Assembly (NCBI GenBank): GCA_009746045.1
Contig: RPFO01000114.1
Location: 1,997,411-2,061,410, forward strand
Length of the DNA stretch: 64,000 bases
Direction of reading: 5' to 3'
From: Mesostigma viride
Lineage: Eukaryota > Streptophyta > Mesostigmatophyceae > Mesostigmatales > Mesostigmataceae
Of the stretch, positions 9,601-18,769 are shown one piece after another (position 1 is the stretch's first letter; the number at the start of each line of letters is the position of its first letter). Position numbers and translations under genes: made by a program. The notes beneath the pieces were generated by a model that was given only the letters and a program-made list of their open reading frames with translations, was not told the origin of the DNA and searched no databases.

Positions 9601-10896
9601 TTGTGTCATGGAGCGCGATGGCCAGCTCTGTATGTTGATCATCGCAATGGCGAGGTGGAACGTGAGGTGGGCGCGCGAATGTCTAGCATAATAGACACCA
9701 ACAGTTTTGGGGGCTGAGAACTGCGACAGCACTTTTGTGGGCTGAGAACGGACAAATACTTGGAGTGTTCCCCTTACTTAACAGCCACGGGCAACCCCGA
9801 CTGGTCGGTACCCTGGTTCGCCACTGTCTCTTTCCTCTTCCTTTCCATTTTAAGTTTCTGCCATTTCCAGCTTTAGCTTACTGCCCTTTCAAGCTTCACT
9901 TACTGCCCTTGCTCTTGGCCCTATTCGATGAGCGCAAATGGGTCTCGTTCCCGTTGGAGTTAGTTATGTATTTGTTGGTCTTTGTCCCTTTCTTTTTGTT
10001 GGTCTTGATCACTCTTCCGAGCAGCTGCACGGGTCACAAGCAGATTTTTTCATCGGCGGCGTCAACCATGACTCACCACTTTTTCCTCTTCGGCCCTCTG
10101 TCTCTTTATTCGGTGCCACCATGGTGGCCTCAATCTGTTGGTCATGGGCGGTGTCAACCAGCACTTTCTTCCCAGGACTTACTGTCACCCCCTTTGATAA
10201 CTGTCACCGCCTCCATGTTCCATCCTTTGTTCTCGTTCCTGTGTTTTCACTCGCCCCTGTCACCCCCATCCTTTGTTCTCGGTTCCTGTGTTTTCACTCG
10301 CCCCTGTCACCCCCATCCTTTGTTCTCGGTTCCTGTGTTTTCACTCGCCCCTGTCACCCCCATCCTTTGTTCTCGGTTCCTGTGTTTTCACTCGCCCCTG
10401 TCACCCCCATCCTTTGTTCTCGGTTCCTGTGTTTTCACTCGCCCCTGTCACCCCCATCCTTTGTTCTCGGTTCCTGTGTTTTCACTCGCCCCTGTCATCC
10501 CCATCCTTTGTTCTCGGTTCCTGTGTTTTCACTCGCCCCTGTCACCCCCATCCTTTGTTCTCGGTTCCTGTGTTTTCATTTCACTCGCCCCTGTCACCCC
10601 CATCCTTTGTTCTCGGTTCCTGTGTTTTCACTCGCCCCTGTCACCCCCATCCTTTGTTCTCGGTTCCTGTGTGACGCAGCCACGTGGGCCTGAAGCAGAT
10701 GGTTGTTGGCGGCGTCAACCAGGACTGGGCGGACGGCCTGGACGCGGTCGATGAGCTGGACGACGTGGACGACTTCCTATTGGACGATGAATTCACCAAC
10801 TCGGTCTGGAGCCGCTTCGCCAACAAGCGCAAGGGATACCCAGAGAGGCTGATGCAGGGGGGGGGGGACGATGAGGAAGAGGAGGACGATGATTAA
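3657..10896 (+). CDS. plastid-targeted DUF3531-type protein, seven exons
   Basis: The exons read as 3657-3946, 5361-5448, 6108-6196, 6884-6962, 7607-7791, 8559-8630 and 10680-10896. They total 1020 bp (339 aa), all junctions are GT-AG, and phases agree throughout. Residues 1 to about 60 are Ser/Arg/Ala-rich and acid-poor, like a chloroplast transit peptide. The conserved core follows: MKVSFRE then YDPFDLVIWWQF (about residues 150-170), VVKSWFVIGKLGGYN (about 185), GDFEYQGDWARCW (about 235), then TADQIAMDILINAMT and GLKQMVVGGVNQDW. These match, from memory, the pattern of plant and algal plastid proteins annotated DUF3531 (Arabidopsis At4g29400 type), whose biochemical role is unknown to me. 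The C-terminus is an acidic tail (GGGDDEEEEDDD). Exon 1 to exon 2 is the least certain junction, since a small extra exon could hide in the 1.4-kb intron. Introns carry exon-edge copies and minisatellites listed separately. Confidence 0.85.
5580..5725 (+). other. decayed copy of exon 2 end and its donor flank in intron 2
   Basis: The segment around 5697-5725 (GCGGTCATGGAGGCCAGGAC followed by CGGCCCTTTT) closely matches the end of exon 2 and the first intron bases (GCGCTCATCGAGGCCAGGGT, then GCGGCCCTTT). The preceding 110 bp are themselves a roughly two-fold repeat (AGAGGTTGTTyAnGAGGT). It is not used as an exon in the phase-consistent model. Confidence 0.6.
5811..5845 (+). other. decayed copy of the middle of exon 3 in intron 2
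   Basis: CGCGCACGGACGAGTACTTC followed by TGGCTGGGGTCA matches exon 3 at 6127-6160 with very few differences, about 300 bp upstream of the true exon. The 73-bp minisatellite begins where this copy ends. Confidence 0.75.
5841..6068 (+). repeat. 73-bp minisatellite in intron 2
   Basis: Three units start with GGTCAATGACTTGCTTGGG at 5841, 5914 and 5987. Each contains two TCTTATAACATTGCATT half-units. The array runs from the exon 3 relic to just before the true acceptor at 6107. Confidence 0.9.
6191..6427 (+). repeat. 34-bp minisatellite that amplifies the exon 3 splice donor
   Basis: Seven units of period 34 start at 6191, 6225, 6259, 6293, 6327, 6361 and 6395. The first unit holds the last six bases of exon 3 (CCGCGA) and the donor GTGAGT. 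Every unit repeats CCGCGA|GTGAGT, so the donor and its exon context exist seven times in a row. Use of the second or later donors would add multiples of 34 nt, shifting the frame unless three units are included. Confidence 0.92.
7028..7127 (+). other. two decayed copies of exon 4 end with donor in intron 4
   Basis: ATTGAGCTGTTGGAGGAGGTAC (about 7032-7053) and AAAGAGATGGAGCTGTTCAAG plus GAAGTAC (about 7096-7124) echo the true exon 4 end GAGATGGAGCTGTTTGAGGAG|GTAAGG at 6942-6968. Both retain a GT directly after the exon-like part. Confidence 0.7.
7360..7545 (+). other. two decayed copies of exon 5 start with acceptor in intron 4
   Basis: CCAGGTGGTCAAGTCTTGGT then TTATTATCGACGAGCTG (from about 7361) and CCAGGTTGTCACGCGCCTGG then TCCTGGTTGGTCATCGGCAAG (from about 7502) echo the true acceptor and exon 5 start at 7604-7640. 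Both keep CAG|GT at the junction, so they are potential decoy acceptors. Confidence 0.75.
7884..7965 (+). other. decayed copy of exon 5 end in intron 5
   Basis: AGCAACCTGGAGCCAGCCAG, then GTTCCTCGACAGGGTGATTT, then GAGTACCAGGGCGACTGGGC and ACGCTGCT match the exon 5 end at 7720-7791 with scattered changes and a frame-breaking indel. The copy lies about 165 bp downstream of the original. Confidence 0.8.
8733..8772 (+). other. decayed copy of exon 6 end with donor in intron 6
   Basis: GATGAATGCCACGACGACGT followed by CCAGTGTCAGGTGG resembles exon 6 end GATCAACGCGATGACGACGT plus TCAGCGTGAG|GTGG at 8601-8634. A 50-bp minisatellite starts exactly at its donor-like AGGTGG. Confidence 0.65.
8770..9112 (+). 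repeat. 50-bp minisatellite in intron 6
   Basis: About seven units of AGGTGGCCGCGATAGACCCC, then AGGACTGGGGAGTGAGCGAA, then GCATGGAATT. The period is 50 bp with a few substitutions per unit. It begins at the donor-like position of the exon 6 relic. Confidence 0.92.
9163..9510. repeat. AT-rich tandem repeat in intron 6
   Basis: Degenerate units built from TATCATTATCATACTATATA and GTATTATCATTATTTTACTA alternate over about 350 bp. The units are partly self-complementary (ACTATATAGT), so the tract could form cruciforms or hairpins in RNA. Open frames here are by-products. Confidence 0.88.
9605..9675 (+). other. second decayed copy of exon 6 in intron 6
   Basis: GAGCGCGATGGCCAGCTCTG, TATGTTGATCATCGCAATGG and CGAGGTGGAACGTGAGGTGG parallel exon 6 at 8585-8634 (AGCGATGGACATTTTGATCA, ACGCGATGACGACGTTCAGC, GTGAG|GTGG). 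The reading frame is not preserved. Confidence 0.6.
10021..10170 (+). other. two decayed copies of exon 7 start with acceptor in intron 6
   Basis: At 10021-10075, GCAGCTGCACGGGTCACAAG, CAGATTTTTTCATCGGCGGC and GTCAACCATGACT match the last-exon start GCAG|CCACGTGGGCCTGAAG, CAGATGGTTGTTGGCGGC, GTCAACCAGGACT. A second, weaker copy at about 10114-10168 shares TGGTCATGGGCGGTGTCAAC then CAGCACT. Confidence 0.75.
10232..10672 (+). repeat. 47-bp minisatellite next to the last acceptor
   Basis: Nine to ten units of TGTTTTCACTCGCCCCTGTC, ACCCCCATCCTTTGTTCTCG, GTTCCTG; period 47 (10242, 10289, 10336 and so on), with one 5-bp insertion near 10580. The sequence is pyrimidine-rich and runs to within 10 bp of the acceptor at 10677-10679. 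It has thus replaced or extended the polypyrimidine tract of the last intron. The 339-aa open frame across it (9735-10754) is an artefact. Confidence 0.92.
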
Positions 10897-11354
10897 CTTA
10901 ATTGCACAATGATAATCAGACAATTGGAATCAATAGCTCTCAATCAAAAGATTATAATAGAAAGCGATACATGGAACCGAGAAGAGAGGAAAAGAAATTT
11001 ACTGTCATGAGGACGCTGACTGTATTGGTACATGCAATGCCATTGGTCGATTGAGAATATGCCAGCCTGGATAGCTGGAGCGCTGCTGCTTTTCAATTTT
11101 TTTTTTCGGGTGCTGTGGATGGCATTTTGCGTAGAGTGCTGTTTTGCACACACTTTGTGTGTGCTGCCTGTGGGCTTTTGAAGTTTGCATCATATCGTAT
11201 GTGACATGTTCGTTATTGAATTATTAATTAATTATTAATTCGTTATTGAATCATTAAGTGAGACAACTAGGCTCGTATGTGACATTTTCGTTATGAATGC
11301 CCATACCGCCTGTGCCCATAGCTGTCTGACTTAATAAATTATCTAATTAATTAA
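10897..11354. other. 3' flank of the DUF3531 gene, no further gene
   Basis: The sequence is AT-rich and should include the 3' UTR. From about 11218 it becomes TTAATTAATTA-rich, leading into the inverted-repeat element. Confidence 0.4.
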
Positions 11355-12008
11355 ACTCGTGCTCCCGTTGGGGAGTCATGGAGTAGTATAAACCCGACGG
11401 ATGGATGAACGGGCGCGCATATAATCCTACTATTCTATTCTATCTAGATGCAGCCAGCTATGCCCTAGCCAGTGGTCTCTCCTAGGTAGCATTCTTCCCA
11501 TGGAGGGGCGGGGACCTGATGATCAACCACAAGATGTGGACGCCCCCAGCGGGCTAGAACAATAGCCCTAGTTTGTATCCATTGGTAGTCAATGCCGCTC
11601 TGGCAGCCATGCTTAGAATGGTTGCCTCGCTGTGCCAACACACCTAGTCACGTGCACCGCTAACGCACGGTGCACAACCAGCCATAGCCTTAGTCCTAGT
11701 ACAGCCATGCTACGTCCTGGCTATGATCAGTTTACTAGCCCGAAGCCATAACCTAAGCTTAGTCCTTGTACAGCCATGCTACGTCCTGGCTATGATCAGA
11801 TTACTCGCCCACGCTCCTTGTTATGCCTTGCTCACATGGGTCTTATTGCACCGGCCCACAGACTGCCGGATCGTTAGCGTGTCCGTTTAGCTAGCGTGCC
11901 CGCATGCAGCTGTGGCATGCCTTAGGCATGAAGGAGACTGGGGGTCTCTGCCCTTTCTCCTGTTGTGCACACTCCGGTGGTCCATGACTCCCCAACGGGA
12001 GCACGAGT
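11355..12008. mobile_element. non-autonomous DNA transposon (TIR ACTCGTGCTCCCGTTGGGG)
   Basis: The inverted termini ACTCGTGCTCCCGTTGGGGA and TCCCCAACGGGAGCACGAGT enclose 654 bp without a coding frame. TTAA lies directly outside both ends (11351-11354 and 12009-12012). Inside is a two-fold repeat around TACAGCCATGCTACGTCCTG (11699-11800). A shorter relative occurs at 43922-44072. TTAA flanks suggest piggyBac-like mobilisation, but the neighbourhood is itself TTAATTAA-rich, so the exact duplication is uncertain. Confidence 0.75.
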
Positions 12009-12012
12009 TTAA

Positions 12013-14294
12013 GGGGAGGGGACACCCCTAAAGGGCACTTTTCTGGAAACCATACCTATGCATGAGCTAAAAATCCAATTATGATTGGGGACCATAAATA
12101 TGATAAAAAAAAAATTTTCCAGCCACTTGGGGGGGGTACTAGCCCCCACCATACACCGGTAACGCGCTAAAAATAGAAAAAGACGCTATTTTAGTCACAT
12201 TTTTTCTAGGACAATGGGCAAACATATTGGGACCAAATCATATATTTCCATATAGTTCCCTGACTTTTGAGAAAGTCTGCCTAATTTTGAGCACAAAATA
12301 ACCATGTTTAGACACATTGATGGATTTCCCCGCAAAAAGGGTACTTTTTTAAACAAAAAAAAATAAAACAAATCATAAACACATGCAATAGTGCCAAATC
12401 ATATATTTTCAAATATTACACGTTGGGAGACATGCAGCCCCAAATTTTCAGGTCATTCTGACAAGCGCAGCCCTATTTGATGGATATTCCTAGATTGCCA
12501 CCTGTGACGAAGCTAAGGGAGGTGTTAGCTAGTATTTAACCACACTAACACCCCTTTATACATCTAAGCCTCATGAAAACTGGCCAAACCACATACTACC
12601 ATTCTCTGCACATATGGTACCTCCTATGTTCAAGGTTTGACGCCATTCTGACAAGAACTGCCCAAGTTGCAACCATTCCAAGACGGCCACCCATGTAGAC
12701 GCTACAAGGAAATTAGAGTAACCATTTAGCCACACTAGCACCTCCTTCTTCATCAAAGACATCTGCAAACTGACCAAAGCACACATAATCAACTCTTGCA
12801 CGCTGACGGCAACGCATGCTCAATGTGGGGGGTCATTGCGACAAGAACTGCTCAAGTTGATGGGTTTCCTATATGACCACATGACAAGGCGCTAAGGACC
12901 ACTCAGTAAGTTAGTAACCCCACAGTGCCACTTAATATGCCATCCAACATGCACCAAAACCATGCAGAGTATGTTTACAAAGTACAAAGGGGTGGCCACG
13001 CACCTCATATGTCTTCATCATCCCTCCAGCATGGCCAGCCTTGTAAATATGTGCATAGCCTTGACGATGGTAGCCCTAACATGCCTAAGCGGCATTTCCT
13101 ATGTTTCTCCCAGGTTAGAGTGTAAGGTTGATGCCAACCAAGCTAATCAACACAACAACACCTCCTAAACTGTCCTCCCCGGCATGGATGACAAACTGGG
13201 ACTATGGAGGGCAAGGAACCAAGTAAGAACATGGTATATATAGCTTGCATGCAGTCATGCATGTCAACCATGGTTGGCTCAGCACATTGTAGTCTTGTCA
13301 CATCATCATAACAAAGGAAAGCTCAAACAACCATTGGTGCCAGCTATCTACATGCAGTCACACAAATGCAATATCTCCAACATCATCATCACTATAACAC
13401 TTCCATCCCTGCACGATAAAATGCAAAGAAACCATTGGCGGCCCTTCACCGCATGAGCGCTGTGATGCCGCTGCGGCCTGTGAGGGTGCGTCACTCTCAA
13501 ACAACAAGAAGCGTCCATACGCACAACATCCTTGCCAGAACACGTTTTATGAAATGCCTTATACCTTCCCGAAGAGCTATAGGCTGCGACTGAAGCGGCC
13601 CTGATCACGACATCAACGAAAACAATCTAAAGCTGCCAGGTATTCGACAACACAACGGCAAGCGACGGCGAGCTAGCTGGCGGAAACTGCCCAAAAAGAA
13701 CGCAAAAAACCTCGAACGATGAGCTCATAGAAGAAAGCACCGATAGCAGATAACGTTCGCGACAAATCTGTACCTTGCCCTCGTAAATACCTCGCCCAGG
13801 CGCGCAACAACAGCCGTTCTTCCATGGACAGGTCAGACACGCACTGCGCAGGTCTGAACAATTACTTACCGATAATGGCCGAAAATCTGGCAAAAAGCAC
13901 CAGCTCGGTTTAGAATTCGATGCAACCGATATTAATGCCTGCTTCAAGGTCAGAACAGCCCCCAAAACCGCTATTTTACAGCCGCTATCATAAATTCTAT
14001 TTCATTCCGCGCGACCAAAAAATTCAGATTACCCCCCATGCCGATGGCATAAAAAAACAACAGCGATATTGTAAACCAGCTGATTTCCGCCACAAACTAA
14101 CATCATAAACTCATCTACTTTTAGATTCGAGTAAAATTTTTGCATTTCGCCTGCCCTAGTGTGGTAGTTTCGCCTGAACGCAGTCGCCATGGCCACTTCC
14201 GCAAGGGGTGCGCGCACCGTGCACGTGAAATTTGTGACCTTCGGCTCCGGCGCGAATTTTTTGGCGCCAAAAAATTCGGGGGTGTCCCGTCCCC
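12013..14294. mobile_element. 2.28-kb non-autonomous TIR element flanked by TTAA
   Basis: The ends GGGGAGGGGACACCCC and GGGGTGTCCCGTCCCC are imperfect inverted repeats with TTAA on both sides (12009-12012, 14295-14298). TTAA duplication is the hallmark of piggyBac and Kolobok elements. No transposase frame is visible. The left half holds three diverged repeats of about 200 bp (from about 12425, 12630 and 12828) around the phrase TCATTCTGACAAGAACTGCC. The interior right half (13200-14290) is unique and uncoding. Confidence 0.7.
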
Positions 14295-14298
14295 TTAA

Positions 14299-14667
14299 TT
14301 TATTTATTAATTAATTCTTCCCATGTAGCTGCACACATGCTTCCTCCCCACACCGGGGGGGTCATTGTCCTCTACCGGCTATACCTGGGCCCAGTTGCGC
14401 CTTGTCCTGCATCTTCTTCCATCAATCAGGGAGAGGCCTAGGCCCCCCATATCCTCTACGTACTGGTCAGTTGCTCCTTATTGAATGGGCTCTCCATGGC
14501 AGACCATTGTTCAGGACCACACACCAGCCCCTACAGGCTACACGTGGGCGAGCCCCCCCCCAGAGGAGGAAGGGGCGCTTTGCTGAAGTACAGTAGCTAG
14601 GATTTTTCGTAGATTCGCTTATAGAGTTAGGTTAGTTAGGTTTTGCGGCTTTGCTCAACCCCATCCA
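14299..14667. other. no gene recognised
   Basis: AT-rich start followed by unique sequence; no frame with recognisable content. Confidence 0.4.
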
Positions 14668-14802
14668 TCAGCACCCCTGTAACTAGGACCTACTAGTAGA
14701 TAGCTTATACCATCCATTCCATCCCATGTTCCCCTCCCACTGAGGACTTGTGCTCACGTGACGCAGTCACGTGTCTATTAATTAATTAATTAATTAATCC
14801 AT
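14668..14802 (+). mobile_element. 5'-truncated copy of the (TTAA)n-tailed SINE-like element
   Basis: The segment CACCCCTGTAACTAGGACCT through CACGTGACGCAGTCACGTGT and a TTAATTAATTAA tail matches the last third of the elements at 29629-29989 and 53697-54047. Only the 3' part is present, as expected for a retroposed copy. Confidence 0.8.
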
Positions 14803-14876
14803 CAGCAAGGGAATACGTGCTACATGATCTCCCAACGGAATCATGTTATAATTTAATTTTAATTTTAATCCAGTGA

Positions 14877-15230
14877 ATGGGTGGATGGGCGGATGGGTAT
14901 ATGGGCGGATGGGTGGATAGGTGGATGGGTGGATGGGTGGATGGGTGGATGGGTGGATGGGTGGATGGGTGGATGGGTGGATGGGTGGATGGGTGGATGG
15001 GTGCATGGATGGGTGGATGGGTGGATGGGTGGATGGGTGGATGGGTGGATGGGTGGATGGGTGGATGGGTGGATGGGTGGATGGGTGGATGGGTGGATGG
15101 GTGGATGGGTGGGTGGGTGGATGGGTGGGTGGGTGGACGGGTGGATGGGTGGATGGGCGGATGGGTGGATGGGTGGAAGGGTGGATGGGAGGATGGGTGG
15201 ATCGATCGTGGGTGGATGGGTCGGTGGATA
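14877..15230 (+). repeat. octamer array GGGTGGAT in left arm of element A
   Basis: About 350 bp of near-perfect GGGTGGAT repeats, G-rich on the plus strand. The six-frame open readings (WMGGWVDG and THPPIHPS) are repeat translations. The mirror copy is at 49140-49335. Confidence 0.95.
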
Positions 15231-15330
15231 CATGGGGGGATGGGGGGATGGCATACAATCCAGCAAGCTGCTTATGAGCGAGCGCCCAGCACTAGTGAGT
15301 GTCCAGCACTAGTGAGCGTCCAGCACTAGC

Positions 15331-15740
15331 TATCAAAGAGACAACCAGCGCAGGCCAGAAATCGGGAGAATCCGGACCATGGTAGCTCGAGCCTGCCGTT
15401 ATCTTTTCCGCGTTTTCGAGTCGTTCAGGATGATGAAGATGAATGGTGATGGAAATGTGTATCCTTGTGCATTGAAATTATGGCTGGCTTACGTGTGGAG
15501 CGACTAGATGACCTAGACGGTGGGGCCGGAAACAGCATGCTTGATCAGGGCGTGTGTTTCTAGCCTAACTGGCCGGGAGTGTCTAGTGGTGAGCACCATT
15601 GCTGCGATCGCTCTCCCACCATTTACGAGGAAATACCCGCAAATGGAAAACCACTGAAAAGGTCTAGCTAGTCAGTCATCACGTTAGCCATGCCATGATT
15701 CCAAACGTCCAAGAACTGCACACGGTGCAAAGGCAAAAAG
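15331..15740 (+). mobile_element. LINE 3' fragment (plus) inside the left arm of element A
   Basis: Reads KETTSAGQKSGESGPW followed by the same 3' tail as the minus-strand LINE at 1022-1432. It lies tail-to-tail with the Penelope-like RT and interrupts the minisatellite of element A. Confidence 0.85.
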
Positions 15741-15889
15741 CCGGAGGACAGCACTTTCAAATGTGCGGCGGGAACCAAAAGCCCGCGGATGCCAGAAAAC
15801 ATCGTGTTGCGGCAGCGACGCGACGATGTGGACAACGAATCCAGTGCCAAGCTCGGAACGGCCGCAAAGGAGATCTGGCATCACAGGGT

Positions 15890-17701
15890 TCAGATGTGCG
15901 GAGATACTATGCGATCCAGCCGGTCCACGACCTGTTTGTAGAGCTTGTGCCAAGGGGCAGCACCGAACAGATGTGGGTGACGTTGCAAAAAACATCGGAC
16001 TTGACGGAGCATAATGGCTCGGTCATAGTCTTTGACCAATAAACGCTGCAAGAGTTCAACAAGAGTCGTGATGAAATCAACACGATAAGAACAAAGACGG
16101 GAAAAACGATGTAACTGAGAAAGAACAACACCATATTTTGCTGTGTGGGAAAGGAGACTGTGAATATCGGGGTAACGAATAAAAGGAATTTGCTGGTATT
16201 TAGGATCCTTGCGCTTATCATAGATAGCCGTACGCCAGCCCTTCTTGTTATGGGTAATGTTAAGATCGAGGTAATTGCAATGAGTATCCTCCGACGTGAG
16301 CTTTAATGTGAGGGACGCTTGCGGGTAGATGCCAGGCAGACCAGCGGTGATATACAAATGGGTTGCGAAATCAGGGTTGTCGAAAGCGATGACATCATCA
16401 ATGTATCGACATGTATGGATAAAACGCCTGATGAGAACATCATCGTTTGAGGCAATGAGATTCTCCATGAATGCAAGCTCATAAGTGTATAGATAGAGGT
16501 TTGCAAGGAGCCCGGCACAGTTAGTGCCCATAGGGATGCCGATAGCTTGTTGGTATACATTGCCCGCAAAACAGATGAAGGTGTTATCAACAAGATAAGA
16601 GATCCAATGGACAAGGTCAGCCTTCGTGATAATATAATTATAACCATCCCGCACGATAGCACCTGCCGCGATCCCTGAGAGCCACGTTGCCGTGGGCTTG
16701 GTCTGAGAAACACGCACGTGCAGGTGGTTGCGCCCGTGAGGCCTACGTGCATACAGACGAGTAAGGAGGCTATCTAAACGAGCTTTCAAATCGTGCAAAT
16801 CTAGTGTGGTATATAGAGTGGTGAAATCATAGGTGGCTATGGGCATAGGTATACGTTTCTCTGCTGCTGTCTTAGAACGGCTAAGGGCGGCAAGGCGTAG
16901 GCGTACTTGGGCTGAGTCTATGACGATCCAACTACCAGCGCATTCATACCCGGCATTCGACAGCACCTCCACCCATAATGCATTGGCTTCGGGGAGAAGA
17001 GCATTCAAAGCATGGCAGATGAGTTTCGAGAGAGGCATCAGTGGGGCTGAATGCGACGCAGCAATGGTGCGCAAAGCAACAGGAGTTTTGTGCAGCTTAA
17101 GAGTGAGATACAGATATGGGAACGTAGTGGTGGTGGCGCGTCGCTGCCGCTTAAGGAATGCCCGAGCAAAAATGTTTTGGCTGTGCAGAAAAGCCCGATG
17201 AGCAGCGGTGATACTGGCGGTGGACTGTGCACGCTGAACATAGGTAGGGCTGGACGCCAACTCGTGTTGCAAAGTAGCAAGGTAGTGCTTCTTGCATATG
17301 AAAGCAAAGTTGTTGGCACTCTTGTCAACACACGTGATGATAAAGTCCTGCTTGAAGTGGTCAAGAAGTGCTTTATCTGTGGTGTTGAGCCAGGTGGTGC
17401 GGTGGACCTGCTGGAGACGGTAATCAAGCCTGGTGAGACGTGCATTGCATTCGTGAATGACGGCGCGAAACCACGGTTCCATGGCAAGGGGAGCAAGCTG
17501 TAGGTCCGTGCTCATGGCATTGCAAAATTTGCGCAGTGATGTGGAGAGCAGTGCATTCACCTCTTTGGCACACGTGCGCTGGACCCACGGCCGAAACTTG
17601 GTGCCTTTGGCAAAAAGGTCTACAAGCGTGTGGCTCGGCAGGATGCTGAGGTCAGCGGTCATGACGTGCTGTGAGGTGGGATCAAGGTACTTGAGCGCCA
17701 A
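15890..17701 (-). CDS. Penelope-like reverse transcriptase, 5'-truncated
   Basis: A continuous frame of 603 codons, beginning without an ATG (TTG at 17701), encodes a reverse transcriptase. Visible blocks are YDFTTLYTTL (about residue 285), a GIPMGTNCAGLLANLYLYTYE-type block without the last residue (about 385-405) and YIDDVIAF (about 435, the catalytic YxDD), followed by a LNITHNKKGWRT segment. The IPMGTNC...YSYE signature belongs, from memory, to Penelope-like elements, possibly the green-lineage Chlamys/Naiad branch with an N-terminal GIY-YIG endonuclease. No GIY-YIG follows the RT: the frame stops soon after it. Upstream, the frame runs into the element A minisatellite, so any N-terminal endonuclease is missing. 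The RT core looks intact, suggesting a fairly recent insertion. Confidence 0.75.
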   Translation of the reverse strand: MALKYLDPTSQHVMTADLSILPSHTLVDLFAKGTKFRPWVQRTCAKEVNALLSTSLRKFCNAMSTDLQLAPLAMEPWFRAVIHECNARLTRLDYRLQQVHRTTWLNTTDKALLDHFKQDFIITCVDKSANNFAFICKKHYLATLQHELASSPTYVQRAQSTASITAAHRAFLHSQNIFARAFLKRQRRATTTTFPYLYLTLKLHKTPVALRTIAASHSAPLMPLSKLICHALNALLPEANALWVEVLSNAGYECAGSWIVIDSAQVRLRLAALSRSKTAAEKRIPMPIATYDFTTLYTTLDLHDLKARLDSLLTRLYARRPHGRNHLHVRVSQTKPTATWLSGIAAGAIVRDGYNYIITKADLVHWISYLVDNTFICFAGNVYQQAIGIPMGTNCAGLLANLYLYTYELAFMENLIASNDDVLIRRFIHTCRYIDDVIAFDNPDFATHLYITAGLPGIYPQASLTLKLTSEDTHCNYLDLNITHNKKGWRTAIYDKRKDPKYQQIPFIRYPDIHSLLSHTAKYGVVLSQLHRFSRLCSYRVDFITTLVELLQRLLVKDYDRAIMLRQVRCFLQRHPHLFGAAPWHKLYKQVVDRLDRIVSPHI

Positions 17702-17905
17702 GCACTAGTGAGCTCCCAGCACAAGTGAGCGTCCAGCACTAGCGAGCGTCCAGCACTATCAAGCATCCAGCGCTAGTGAGCGTCCAGCACTAGAGAACAT
17801 GCAGCACTATTGAGCATCCAGCACTAGTAAGCGCCCGGCACTAGCGAACATGCAGCACTAGTGAGCGCTCGTCCAGCACTAGGCAGCAGCCAGCACTAGG
17901 GAGCA
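17702..17905 (+). repeat. 17-bp minisatellite AGCACTAGTGAGCGTCC
   Basis: About a dozen degenerate units follow the PLE fragment; the same motif lies just before the LINE fragment at 15285-15330. The PLE/LINE pair therefore sits inside this array. The mirror array is at 49015-49110. Confidence 0.85.
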
Positions 17906-18769
17906 GGCGGCACTGCTTACGAGCAACCACGCTGTCCTCGGCGCCACTCGCTGCCACCCCGACGCCCTCCTGCTGTTGGGGAAAGGATCCAGTTGGGATT
18001 GACAACCAGACTAAGGGGTTGGGGGGTGGACTGGAAGGGCACTCATGCGGAGGCAAACGCAGCACAGGCCGGCAGGCTTCAAAGGGAGATCTAATGAACA
18101 CCGTGCTGGCAACCTGTCGCGCAAAATTCAAGGCACCACTTTACATTAAGGCCAAGCCAAAGTGGTGCCAAATGTAGGGAGTAAATGTGCGAACTAAAAC
18201 CTACTAGGCAATGGCATCCTTTGCATTAGTAAATCAATGGAAAACTCGACAACTTTACCATAGGCTTTTGGTTTTGTTCTTAACCAGAGTGCCAGGCGCC
18301 GCGCCCCCGGTGCTGGGTGAGTTGACTTCGTTCTCCCCGGATCCCACGGTGGTATAAGCATTTTCGTCGTGGTTTCAGGTACCCACGCTGGAGCAGAGGT
18401 CTCCATAGGTTCATACCAGAGTGGGGGCCAGCGTGCAGCGGGCGGAATCAAGCAGGCTCCCAACCAGATTTAAGGCAGGGCGAAGCCCGTACGGGTAGGC
18501 TGGTCCATGTTGGAATTGGCCAACATATTCATTTGACGACTCATTTGCAACCAGCGCTGACAGCCTGCTGTTGTGATGGAGGCATGCAGCGGGTTCTCCA
18601 CGAGCGATGTATGTGTGCATCGTGTGCAGTGAACACGGAATTCTGCACGAAGAGTAGGTTTACCGTTGAGCCCCCAGGTATGCAATATCCGGCTCGACGA
18701 GGCAAAGTCCAGAAGAACGACGCGATTGGACTGGGATAGCGAGAGAATAAATCGAGGGCTCTGTCTTAC

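Noticed and set aside
9735-10754. 339-aa frame across the last intron
   Set aside because: Generated by the 47-bp minisatellite; the phase-consistent exon at 10680 uses another frame.
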